Of a DNA stretch of 64,000 nt, positions 11,034-21,411 are shown one piece after another (position 1 is the first letter of the stretch; the number at the start of each line of letters is the position of its first letter). The notes below the pieces were generated by a model. The model was not told the DNA's origin. It saw nothing but the letters and a program-made list of their open reading frames with translations, and made no database searches. The DNA comes from Paragorgia papillata (lineage: Eukaryota; Cnidaria; Anthozoa; Scleralcyonacea; Coralliidae). The translations under genes were made by a program, and so were the position numbers. The DNA lies in the NCBI GenBank assembly GCA_035771165.1, contig JAWNZC010000001.1:2350001-2414000 (forward strand), in the 5' to 3' direction.

Positions 11034-12307
11034 TATCAAAATCTTCTATTTTCACATTAACGCGTACTGCTATTGTTCCCTTCCTCTGACTTTTGAACAA
11101 TCTTACATACGTTGGGTTTATACTTCTCTCCAGCATATACTGCCTTACTTTCTGTACATTAACTCCCTCTTTAACTCCTCCGAGATAAATTTTTTTAACT
11201 CTGTTTCTGTTCACTCCAACAAAATCTTGGTTTGAGTGTGGGTCTATTACGGCAGGACTGGCTGTTAAATCCAATACTTCAGGTCTGTCCTTCTCTTTCG
11301 AGCTGACCTCTTTGTTATTTACAGCCGACGAGTCAGGCACGTTTTCTTCGCTATCAGGAACAATTGTTCGTTTCTCGACGCTTTTTTCACGAATTTGCAT
11401 ATCCTGTGATGCTAATTCATTTTCTTCATCAATTTCTTTCACAATAGTTCTCCCTTGGGGCAGCGATCTATCCCTCTTTCTGCTTAGCATTTAATTTTTA
11501 AATTGGTTCCTTTGTTCTTGACACGGTCAAGTTTCTCTTCGTAAACAAGTTACCTGTTCAATAATTTTCGAATTATTTTCTTTGAGCATAATTATTTCTG
11601 TGTTATAATTCTCGCCCTCTCCCTTTAACCGTCTAGACTCTGCTTGATTTCGACTTTTTGTTATTGAAAGTTCTTCTTCTAGTGCCGCAATTCTCAAATT
11701 CTTGTCTTGTAAACTTGCTTTGAGACCCTCGATCTCATCTTTAAGTTCAGCCAACGCTTCATCGGTCTTCTCCTTCAATTCGCAACATTTTTAAATCCAT
11801 TTTTTCTAACAACTTAAACACCTCACCTGTGCTGGTTTCTTCAGTTGTACCTTGACTGGAAGAAATTGTATTTGTCTTGCAGAATATATCTGTTAATTGC
11901 TGACTTTCTTCACCCGATTTCCAAAACTTTACCAACTCAACAATGTCGGTGGCGAATTTTACCTCAACCTTTGCCCCAACTTGTTTTGACAGCCGTCTCA
12001 CCAGTCTACCTTTAGGGCATTCTTCTCTTGTTTCACGACATAAGTTCGCAGCAAATTCTCTCAAGTGCTTCACTGTGTAGTCTCGACAAAGATTTTCTAT
12101 TACTTCTTCCTTCGATGTTGTCGCTAACACAGCACATAATTCTTCGCAAATTTCTTCATCTTTGAGACAACTTTCTTCTTCTATTATACTGCTCATACTA
12201 TTATCTGCTGTGTAATTTCTCTCGTTTGTGTCAACTCTTCTTTCTTCCAAATTACGGCTTGAAAATCTCGTTCTGCCGACAGCCTGCACTGCACGACCGT
12301 CCGCCAT
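11033..12307 (-). pseudogene. LINE-2 ORF1, frameshifted
   Basis: Begins MADGRAVQAVG at 12307, directly at the microsatellite border. The first segment (12307 to 11759) has ANLCRETREECPKGRLVRR and the AKVEVKFATDIVELVKFWKSGEE block shared with LINE-1 ORF1. A coiled-coil segment follows in another frame (11778 to 11527), and a third segment (11490 to about 11040) contains KIYLGGVKEGV and the basic RNA-binding-like part. Two frame changes plus the deletion that removes the C-terminus make it a pseudogene. Confidence 0.85.
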
Positions 12308-12513
12308 GTGAGTGAGTGATTGTTGTTGTGCTGTTGTAGACCCGTTTCATAATGTCTGATATATATTGAAGTGAATTATGCATGCATTTCCTTTTTATGA
12401 CAAACGTTCATATCAGTACTATAGCTATATAGCGTAGAATATACTTTACATGTTTTTTGTTGGGTTGTGGGTTTGTTGTTTGTTTTTTGTTGTTTTTTTG
12501 GGGGTGGTGTCGT

Positions 12514-12601
12514 GAAATTTGACCGGTCAAAAATCGCCTTTTACCGGTCACAAATCGCCTTTGACCGGTCACAATTGGAACTGACCAGTCACTATGACCG
12601 G
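12514..12601. repeat. Short cluster of GACCGGTCA palindromes
   Basis: Four copies of the palindromic TGACCGGTCA (one degenerate, GACCAGTCA) at about 22-bp spacing, alternating with AAATCGCCTTT. No gene overlaps it. It lies in a stretch of about 650 bp (12320-12958) where I see no gene, only T-rich and low-complexity sequence. Confidence 0.6.
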
Positions 12602-12958
12602 CGTAACATGAAACGTTATTTTGATCCCTGTGGCTACTGAGCGATAAAGGGTTAAGTAACGCGATAACATTTTTTTTTTTTGATTCTCTTATAAGTCTGC
12701 TTGAATCTTGACATTGATAAATCGGCATAATTTTAGAGTTTCCATTGTTGCATTTTTCTAAGTGTTCGCTTGGAATGCTGGATAAAATCAAGAAGGGAGA
12801 GTGGTACGCGAAAACTAAAGCAAAAGCACAAAATGGGAAGGGATGGAAAGAGCGATGAACCTGCCGTTAGGCAGACCACTAGAGAGAGAAAGAGAGATCA
12901 TGCGTAAGGGTCATTGCAAGGGTCATCGAACATCTGATTGATTCAGCGCCCTACTATA

Positions 12959-15733
12959 GGTAGGTTGGAAAACCCGGAATGCGGAATGGAATCCGGAATG
13001 GAATCCGGAATGGAATCCGGAATCTGCAGGAATCGTCATAATTAACATAAAAATGGTTTTCATAAAATTAGTAATATTAGTTATATATATTATTTACTAT
13101 TAATTATTAACTATTAAAATAATAATAACTAACCAATATGTCAACATAAATTGTATGCAATCGTGTTTTGGCTTGCAAGAAACTTGTTTTGTACAAATTG
13201 TTTTATTATTTTTTAATTTTGGTGTATCATTTGGTGTTTGGCATTGAGTATCACACAAAGTAGAATAATTAAAGCAAAGCATATTTTCAATAAAGATCTT
13301 TGCCTCTTTGCTGCAAGAAATTATAATTCTATCAAAGTCACTGAATGAGTCAACGCGTCACTGTATATCTCGCTGTGCATGTTTTGCAAACCGCAGCAAA
13401 TTATAAAAGGGTGTTAATATTGTCTATGGTTGGAGGCAAGCCGCGAGTGAATTTCATCATGCTTAAGTACCGGGATGATTTGACATCAACAACAATATCG
13501 AAACAATGCAATCCGATACTCCCCCAATAGGCAATATACATGTACAGGATAATACGCGAGGCGCTTTTGAATACGTCTTGAAAACGTCAACCCTACAACT
13601 ACTGTGAATCGATCTATTGTGTTTATGGGCTAAAATCGCCTGCATGAGACGCCATGCAGATGTCATAGACGGGTAAAGAAACCTAAATATTGACCATAAC
13701 TTGATATAATATCACGGAGAGTGTCGTAAAAACACATCAGGCAGGTCAAAAACTTTATTCTGGATTGTGGGACAGCAAACTCAGGTGAATAATAATGATA
13801 TTAAATAATTGCTACTCTGAGATGTTCACACGATCTGATCTATCCGATTTGTCTCTATTTTCAAAAGCTGTTAAAGTAGCCTGTCGGCAAGGCCTGTCGG
13901 ATGGCCAGGCATTTTAATAGACTTGCTTAAATGGATTTGTCATGCATTCAGATTGCTTTTTGTTAATCGCTGCACTCGCTGTTGCGCCGGTACAACCAAT
14001 ACCATGTGCATGTACAGTATATAGTCTATTTTATTACTTTTGTTCTCTGCGCGCTCTCTCTATCCATTTACGCACGTATATTAACTTTCAGTTTCCATAC
14101 ACGCAGTCAAATTATCGGGATTGCAATCGAGAGCTGTCGCTTTATCGCGTTCGCAATCACTGCAATAATTTTTGTCATGTGAACACTCGATCGCGATTGG
14201 AATAAGTTCAATCCTACTAGTCAAAGTTGATCAACACGTTAAACATGCATTGCAGGGTCAACATTTATACGAATTGCGATCGTGATCCACCAATCCCAAT
14301 CGCAATCCAGCTCATGAAATTCATTTCAGGCGAATAAAAACTAGTTTTAATTCGCACAACTGCTACAATTTTAAAGCGCAATATACCGCAAACCACCTCC
14401 GGAGTAGGCATGGTGGAAAATGCGGAGTGCGGAGAAAATAGAAACGCCGACTACTAAAACTTTTCATTATAACAAGATAATAATAACAAAATTTAAAGGA
14501 CTGATCGTTTGATTTTCAAATTTTACACTACCAACGCTTATCGTGGCGTGCAGCTGGTAGTTGTTATTACGTGTTCTATTTCAAACAACAAAGCCGTTTC
14601 GCTTAAGTCTTTGTGTTAAGTGAAAAACCGTGTCTAAACCAAGCCAATATCATGCGTATGGTCGTGTCTGGTTGTTACCTTGCTTAACGTATGATAACGT
14701 ACCACGTTCATCGTAAAAAAGCATGGAAAACGGCGCGCGTGCCGACCTGACTCCGCATTTTCTAAATAGAGACAGCTTTTGAAAATAGAGACAAATCGGA
14801 TAGATCAGATCGTGTGAACATCTCAGAGTAGCAATTATTTAATATCATTCATTATTATTCACCTGAGTTTGCTGTCCCATAATCCAGAATAAAGTTTTTG
14901 ACCTGCCTGATGTGTTTTTACGACACTCTCCGTGATATTATATAAAGTTATAGCGAGTTATAGTCAATATTTAGGTTTCTTTACCCGTCTATGACATCTG
15001 CATGGCGTCTCATGCAGGCGATTTTAGCCCATAAACACAATAGATCGATTCACAGTAGTTGTAGGGTTGACTTTTTCAAGACTTATTCAAAAGCGCCTCG
15101 CATATTATCCTGTACATGTATATTGACTATTGGGGGAGTATTAGATTGCATTGTTTCGATATTGTTGTTGATGTCAAATCATCCCAGTACTAAAACTATA
15201 TACTGCCTAGCGAGCTAGCCCAGTAAACAGGATAGCTCGCGGCTTGCCTCCAATCCATAGACAATATTAACACCCTTTTATAATTTGCTGCGGTTTGCAA
15301 TGCATAGCGAGATATACAGTGACGCGTTGACTCATTCAGTGATTTTAATAGAATTATAATTTCTTACAGCAAAGTCAAAGAGGCAAAGATCTTTATTGAA
15401 AATATGCTTTGTTTTAATTATTCTATTTTGTGTGATACTCAATGCCAAACACCAAATGATACACCAAAATTAAAAAATAATAATAAAAAAATTTGTACAA
15501 AACAAATTTCTTGCAAGCCAAAACAAGATTGCATACAATTTATGTTGACATATTGGTTAGTTATTATTATTTTAATAGTTAATAATTAATAGTAAATAAT
15601 ATATATATAACTAATATTACTAATTTTATGAAAACCGTTTTTATGTTAATTATGACGATTCCTACAGATTCCGGATTCCATTCCGGATTCCATTCCGGAT
15701 TCCATTCCGCATTCCGGGTTTTCCAACCTACCC
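12959..15733. mobile_element. Foldback DNA element with about 0.9-kb inverted repeats
   Basis: The left arm 12959-13871 reappears as its reverse complement at 14772-15733, with small indels. Ends read GGTAGGTTGGAAAACCC and GGGTTTTCCAACCTACC. CCCTACTATA occurs at both borders (12949-12958 and 15734-15743), a 9-10 bp target duplication. Subterminal GGAATCC/GGAATGG units are repeated several times in each arm. The central 13872-14771 is unique and shows no recognisable transposase. Long inverted repeats with 9-11 bp duplications fit Mutator-like or Foldback elements; the superfamily is inference. Confidence 0.85.
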
Positions 15734-15890
15734 CCCTACTATATATGCACTGAAATTGCTCGTGTTAGGTTACAAAAGAATATATCATGCACTGTGTCTC
15801 GTGATATTCTCGTGATGATATGATCTATATTCATAGTTATCTGTTTATGATGTCTGAGTGAGAAAGCAGGAAATTCTGTGTCGACACCAA

Positions 15891-17426
15891 ATGGCGTCTT
15901 CACTTGAAAACAATAGTCCGTTTGACGCCTCGTTTATGGCTGATTTCTCATGTAAGATTTGTTTGGAGATTCTACAACAGCCGATGCAGTGTCGGAGTAA
16001 CGAACATTACTTTTGCAGCGAGTGTATAACCAAACATTTGACGAACAATTCTGAAACTTGTCCGTTGTGTCTAGAGGAGCTTACATTGGAGACTTTACGA
16101 CCAGCTCCTCGGCTCATTGCTAACATAGTGTCGCAGTTCAAGATTCCGCGTTGTGATTACGTTGGTCGAGGCTGTAAAGACGATGTCAAGGTCGACGAGC
16201 TTGTATTTCATCATAAAGTATGTGGCTTTGCTCCTGTTGTTTGTTCGAACGAAGGCTGTACGGTGACTGTGAACAGACATGATAAGGAAAGCCACGAAAA
16301 GGAGAGGTGTAAGTTTAGGCAAACAAAATGCCAGACTTGCAATGAAGAAATGGTACACCGCGATTATGAAGTGCATCGCTGTCTCCTGAGAAAAGACATC
16401 GACGAAATGAAAGTGTGTTTAGTAGAAATAACAGAGCGATTTAAAAATATGCAGGAAGTCCAGAAAGCTCATGCCCAGTACATCAAGGATTTGCAAGATC
16501 CTTTGCGCAGCCCAAGCTCTACAGTCGTTCGTCAGGAAAGAAGAATTGTTCTAAACGGCCAAATCGTTGTTGCAGGTGGACACTCAACAAAGGCTGAAAA
16601 ATCACATGAAATATTTAACTGGGCGACAAAATCATGGACTCTCTTTGAAGACAGTTTGTTTTTTAAACGCCATCATTCGTTTTCATTTCCTCTGGGAAAG
16701 AAAGTAATGCTCTGTGGTGGGAGACACACGAAACGATCTGAGTATTTGGATATAAGTGTCAATCCGCGTAGCTCGTTCGCTTACCCAGCAAGCCTTAAAG
16801 ATGGTAGTATGGGAAAAGGTGCACTATGTGGAAGGCGAGTGTTTACATTTGGTAACAATGTCTGCGAATTACATCTAAATCCATCTATGTCATCTATCTT
16901 TGACAAAAAGGAACTTCACCTAGACTACTATCGAGAATTTTATGGAGTTGAGTGTTTTGACAAGACCATTGTTGCTGTTGGTGGCAATAAAAGTGGGTCC
17001 TCTAAATTAGTGATGTCGAATTCTGTAACTGCCTACGATGTAGCCAAGCATGAAATCAAGGAACTTGCTCCATTACCTTACAAAGTAGCAAAGATGGCAA
17101 CTGTTTGTTACAAAGATAATATGATTATCATTGGAGGAGAAGACGAGCGTTGTCGACCGTTGAATAGCGTCTTGATGTACAACACAACAACTGAAGTATG
17201 CGAACGGCTGCCATCGATGGTTCGTGCAAGGTCTGGCTGTGCGGCTGTAATCATGAAAGATGTGATTGTGGTTATGGGTGGTTGTTCTGTGAATCTTGTT
17301 GGTGATCCTAGTGTGTCTGTGGTGTTAAAAACCGTAGAGTATTTTGTTATGGGACAAGACACATGGAAAGAACTTCCAGCCATGCACTTGGCAAGAGAAG
17401 GCCTCACCGCTTGTATCCATGTCTGA
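15891..17426 (+). CDS. RING / TRAF-type zinc finger / kelch-repeat protein, probable E3 ubiquitin ligase
   Basis: Intact intronless frame. I start at ATG 15891 (ACCAAATGG, good Kozak context), giving 511 residues. The frame also extends 11 codons upstream without an ATG, and a tiny uORF (ATGATGTCTGAGTGA, 15847-15861) precedes it. Residues 21-60 are a RING finger (C21, C24, C34, H39, C42, C45, C57, C60). Residues about 85-165 are Cys/His-rich TRAF-type fingers, similar in layout to RNF41/NRDP1 (LRPAPRLIANI after the RING, CDYVGRGC, CxxEGC, HxCL). A short helical linker (about 168-200) leads to kelch repeats (about 213-511) with IVVAGGH, VMLCGGR, TIVAVGG, MIIIGGE and VIVVMGG. RING proteins pass ubiquitin from an E2, and the kelch propeller would choose the substrate. 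RING plus TRAF plus kelch is an uncommon combination. No substrate can be inferred, and the single exon may mean a retrogene origin. Confidence 0.9.
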   Translation: MASSLENNSPFDASFMADFSCKICLEILQQPMQCRSNEHYFCSECITKHLTNNSETCPLCLEELTLETLRPAPRLIANIVSQFKIPRCDYVGRGCKDDVKVDELVFHHKVCGFAPVVCSNEGCTVTVNRHDKESHEKERCKFRQTKCQTCNEEMVHRDYEVHRCLLRKDIDEMKVCLVEITERFKNMQEVQKAHAQYIKDLQDPLRSPSSTVVRQERRIVLNGQIVVAGGHSTKAEKSHEIFNWATKSWTLFEDSLFFKRHHSFSFPLGKKVMLCGGRHTKRSEYLDISVNPRSSFAYPASLKDGSMGKGALCGRRVFTFGNNVCELHLNPSMSSIFDKKELHLDYYREFYGVECFDKTIVAVGGNKSGSSKLVMSNSVTAYDVAKHEIKELAPLPYKVAKMATVCYKDNMIIIGGEDERCRPLNSVLMYNTTTEVCERLPSMVRARSGCAAVIMKDVIVVMGGCSVNLVGDPSVSVVLKTVEYFVMGQDTWKELPAMHLAREGLTACIHV

Positions 17427-17940
17427 AAAAGGAACAGTAAATCATTTGAAAGGGATTTCTTTAAAAATCTAAAATACCACTGAAATTATTTACCATTAAT
17501 TTCCGTACCAACGCCTTTCTTTGGACTTTTGACGTGTCTTGCACTTGAAAGTACTAAATTTAAACTGTACGAAGTTAAATTGGACTGTTTATGTTTCATT
17601 ATAAATATTACTGCAAATTTTCTAAAGATTGGTCAATGTAAATAATTTGAATTTCGATACTGAAATTCTGTTGGTTAAAATCATTGTCATTGAAACACCA
17701 GGTGGAAAGCACGGTTTTGTTACTGGAAGACTATAGTCAAGCAAAAACGTTTGCGGAAAACCATAACGAATACATAATATTTGAAACGTAAAATTTTTAA
17801 CGTATAAGCATTACATTTTCTTACTAATTTCTACCAATTTTTTAATTATTATTATTATTATTGTTATTATTATTAATATCATTATTATTAAAAATATTAT
17901 TAATATCATTATTATTAATTAATATTATTAATATTATTAC
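17427..17940. other. 3' flank of RING-kelch gene, AT-rich, no gene seen
   Basis: AT-rich sequence with no coding signal on either strand. From about 17845 to 17940 it becomes ATT/TAA-rich low complexity. No clear AATAAA lies close to the stop of the RING-kelch gene. Confidence 0.6.
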
Positions 17941-18349
17941 CTCCACCAGGCGGTTATGTTTTTACCCCTTTCTGTCTGTCTGTCTGTTAGTTGATTTGTT
18001 TGTTTGTCTGTCTGTCGCCAGGATATCTCAAAAACGTATTGCACCGATTTTCGTGAACGTTTGTAGAACAGTTGGCCATAGACCAACGACCAATCCATTA
18101 AATTTTGGTTGAGTTTAGTCAAAATGTGGATGAGAAATTAATAAAAATCTGACCGCAAGATTCTCCGTGTAGAAGAAATGCTTGAGTGCACTCATTATCC
18201 TAATTTTATGCAAATATTATTGCATAATTTTGGTACGAGTACAATCAAGCATTTTATTTATACATGCATGTGTTGGTCTCGTGAGCTAGCCTGGTTAGCG
18301 GGATGCTTGTTTTCTTTATAAATATATCTAATAACCCGCTGGCGGAGGT
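17941..18349. mobile_element. Probable MITE with CCTCC(A/G)CCAG ends
   Basis: The left end CCTCCACCAGGCGGTTAT is matched by an inverted right end ATAACCCGCTGGCGGAGG. The inside has TCTG-rich sequence and a CAGGATATCTCAAAAACG segment. A related right end lies at about 49190-49260. No clean target duplication is visible. Confidence 0.55.
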
Positions 18350-18612
18350 GTATGCAGTCTCTGAGTGTCTTCTAGTTAATAATATTATAATTTTTTCAAA
18401 GCGAATTACTTAAAAAAGCTGTAGTGGTTGTGTTCTATAATTGTTCAGGGGTATTGTGAGCCTGTATATAGTTTAAGTTGATTAATTATAAGTGATAATG
18501 TGTTTCTTTCATTGGTGTTATATCTAGAGTTGTAAAATACGTAATCTTGTCTTGACCGCCTTCAGAACGTGTGAAATACTGGCTGATATACAGCCAAAAT
18601 CGGTCAACTTAA

Positions 18613-18986
18613 AGGACATTGGCAATAAAAATTAAGTTTGCCTAATTTGAAAGAACTCATAAAATTGTAATAGAACATCCTTTACAACTTTTTCGTATCT
18701 CTCTTCGTTTTCAAGATATTTCAATTTGTTTAATATGTAAATGAGATGGTCTCTGACGTCAGGTGTGGGATAAAATATTTTCACATGAAGCAAAACCAGT
18801 TATATCTCTAAGTTTGTTCAGCGAAATCATTTGAAACTGTGCACATAAAAACTCCTTGCAACGCTGAACATTTCATGTTAGATATGTTAAACGCAGAAAG
18901 ATACGAAAAAGTTGTAAAGGATCTTCTATTACAATTTTATGAGTTCTTTCAAATTAGACAAACTTAATTTTCAATGCCAATACCCT
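18613..18986. mobile_element. MITE with TTAA target duplication (family A)
   Basis: Inverted ends AGGACATTGGCAATAAAA / TTTTCAATGCCAATACCCT flanked by TTAA on each side (18609-18612, 18987-18990). The arms run about 110 bp and include TTACAACTTTTTCGTATC and its reverse complement. TTAA flanks indicate piggyBac-type mobilisation. A second family member is at 51420-51933. Confidence 0.8.
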
Positions 18987-19029
18987 TTAAATTTCCGGGG
19001 AGCACCCCACAGTTTTGTTATTCGTGATC

Positions 19030-19280
19030 AACACGAGTAAAAATCTCACAGTTTGTTAACAGGATGTGTTCGCAACAAGCTTGCAGCAGGTCTGTTAACA
19101 AGTTGCGATTTTATCAGACCGATATACAGTAGTACAAGCTTCTTGTCGTCAATCTTGCAGCAACTTGTTAAGTGCAGAGCAGTAACAGGTTTTGGAACAA
19201 CTTGTCACAAGTTCGTTGAAATCACATAACGTTACCTTGTTACAAGTTGCCAACAACCCGTTACAGACTTGTTAACAAAC
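19030..19280. repeat. Irregular ACTTGTTAACAAGTTG-type repeats
   Basis: Many partial copies of ACTTGTTA, CAACTTGT and GTTAACAAG in both orientations at irregular spacing. No coding sequence. Function unknown. Confidence 0.6.
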
Positions 19281-19680
19281 TGCATGTAACCAGTGCAAAT
19301 GCATTCCGGCGAGGGCTTGTTGGAACACCCTTGTGACAACTTGCTTGCATGTACGGAATAACCCGGGCGTTTTTACGTGTGTAGGACTGACAACTTCTAT
19401 AAAATTGTCCGCACCCAAACACGCAAAAAACCTGCTTCGCGCCCAAAACAATTTCGGATAGCACAATTGTACAGAAGGTTGTAATAATATGGTTCGAAAG
19501 TAGGAGTAACCTGAACTGCTGTAAATATTAGAACAGAAACAGATAATATTTTGGAGTAGTAGTCCCCCTAACCAAAATCACCCGAACCCTTCTGAAGTTA
19601 GGCAGTCGTCATTTCGGGTTCGTTCTCACTCCCCCCAACTACCGGTACCGGCTGCTTACCCGAGCAGCAAATTCCTTACC

Positions 19681-19743
19681 AATTGTTGACCAATCAGAGT
19701 CAGACTTCCAAATTGGAAGTCTGACTCTGATTGGTCAACAATT
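19681..19743. repeat. Perfect 31-bp palindrome (hairpin)
   Basis: The arm AATTGTTGACCAATCAGAG... (31 bp, ending CTTCCAA) is followed after a single A by its exact reverse complement. The arms contain CCAAT/ATTGG boxes. Probably a small foldback relic. Confidence 0.85.
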
Positions 19744-20110
19744 CCAATATCTGGAAACCCGAGCTGACCGTTTCAATGTCTGAACCAATATTTCGAACAC
19801 TTGCTTATAGTTTAGTAAAAATTTTGCCTAAATAGAATCAATAAGATGATGTTGTAACTGTGAATCGCAATATGAATACATGTACATGAAATAAAGTTAA
19901 AAGCGCCACTGTTTGGAATACATGGCCAGACATCCCCGTAAAATTTATTATGATATCCGCTAGATACATTTCGCCGACATTTGTAGCTTTTTAAAACTTC
20001 TCGCACAGATTTATTCACACGACCAGCAAGAACATATTCATAATACCGTTCTCCGTAAATTTTGCAAAGCTCTGAGCTATAGTAAGTGAAATATTAGCTT
20101 TCAAGCAAAC

Positions 20111-20344
20111 TAATAGGCGAATTTCAGAGTATTGCGCGCGCATCATTTTGCAAAGAAATTGGCGGGCTGCCCACAAAGTAAGCAATGGCAAACAGACTTG
20201 CTAGCGAGCCAACAACAGCAGAATAACAGTGTTGAACATCCAGAAGCTCTATCTATATATTGTTTATTGTATCTTTAATTTGAGTGGAGCTTGCCAGTTT
20301 CTTTGAAAAATGATGCGCGCGCAACACCCTGAAAGTCGCCTATT
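20111..20344. repeat. Inverted repeat, probable MITE (TAGGCGA ends)
   Basis: TAGGCGAATTTCAGAG...ATGATGC-type arm (about 46 bp) at the left, and its reverse complement (AAAAATGATGCGCGCGCAAC...CTGAAAGTCGCCTA) at the right. The centre is unique and non-coding. Confidence 0.65.
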
Positions 20345-20741
20345 CGGGCAGTCGCTTCAGACACTATAAAACCGTAAACACCTTTGAGTTTACAATCTTA
20401 AATTTCTTTTACGCTCTTACGCTTTACACTGACTTTCACGCTTATTTGTTTGCATAGGCAGTAAGAACATAATCAAAACAATATTTTTCGTAAATTCAAG
20501 TTGTGAAGTTCTGGGCTAAACTTTTCAAAATATTAGCTTTCGACTAAACGAATTACACATAAAACGCTAGCGAAGGACGGCTTCATTTAGCACAACAATG
20601 GTGTAATTTCATTGGTCCATGTACACAAAGGGAATAGAATGTAGCTCTCGGGCAAGCAGACGTTAGTTTGGGGAGGTAACTAGTAAGCGAGTCATAAGAA
20701 CGTCTGCGAAGGCGAAGGAGACTATTCTGAAGTAACGATCT

Positions 20742-20910
20742 AAATATAGTAAGGTTAGATATACTGCCGAAACAGAGAACGTAGGAGTCTAACGTTTCGA
20801 GCGAAGGCCCTTCGAGAGCGAAGGTTTTCTTTCTGACGAAGGGCCTTCGCTCGAAACGTTAGACTCCTATGTTCTCTGTTTCGGCAGTATATCTAACCTT
20901 ACTATATTTC
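20742..20910. repeat. Inverted repeat carrying a hammerhead-like core
   Basis: Arms of about 80 bp start AAATATAGTAAGGTTAGATA and end in the reverse complement. Each arm contains the sequence CTGACGAAGGGCC...CTCGAAAC, which matches the hammerhead core CUGANGA-stem II-GAAA (plus strand 20833-20857). GAAACGTT is followed by AGACTCCTA, as in Penelope-type hammerheads, but the upstream strand of stem I is not directly next to the core, so this copy looks degenerate. A second copy is at 28682-28838. Confidence 0.65.
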
Positions 20911-21411
20911 AATTGTTGTTTCTACACTGCCTACGCAGCACGCTACTTTTATTTCACTATTCTGAAGTAGCCAGTCCGCTTCTGTCCCATACAACTCTCC
21001 CCCCCCCCCCACACACACACCCACACAGACGCACCTACTCTTTGAGAATTCTTTATAAGTTTTGAACTTTATAAGTATGTAACGCTTGTTAGTTTTGCCG
21101 GATATATGTGCTTAATATATACGCAATGTAGTTCCGCGTTCATGTTGCAGTGCATGTTTTCATTGTACTTGGATCTTTTCATATATTCTTTTAATATCTC
21201 AAGTGACGGAATAGGTACTTAACCCTTCAGTTCTTCATGCAAGTAATCACGGAGATTTCATACCCTAGTGGCCTAGTTCTTTGAAGACAGCTGCAAAGTT
21301 AGTCTTGAAGTCAGCTGCAAAGTCTTGTCTGTGCGATTCGTCGACGAAGTAAGTACATATTCGCTCCAGTCTTCTCAACTTCTCGAGTTCAGTTTAATTT
21401 CTATATATCAG

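Larger units (their letters stand above)
5844..12307 (-). mobile_element. Non-LTR retrotransposon (LINE), copy 2, degraded and split by a hAT element
   Basis: Same family and orientation as copy 1, clearly diverged from it. The 3' end has AATAAAAGAATTGTT directly before the microsatellite at 5843. The 5' end is the ORF1 ATG at 12307, which abuts GTGAGTGAGTGA at 12308-12319, so the 5' UTR is absent. ORF1 and ORF2 carry several frameshifts. An internal deletion near 11033 fuses the ORF1 C-terminal part directly to the ORF2 SEHWLY-type endonuclease segment, removing about 30 residues of ORF2. A hAT element is inserted at 6930-8592. Confidence 0.9.

Noticed and set aside
12408..12791. 127-codon minus-strand frame
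   Set aside because: Low-complexity and repeat-derived composition (poly-T, GACCGGTCA repeats), no conserved motif.
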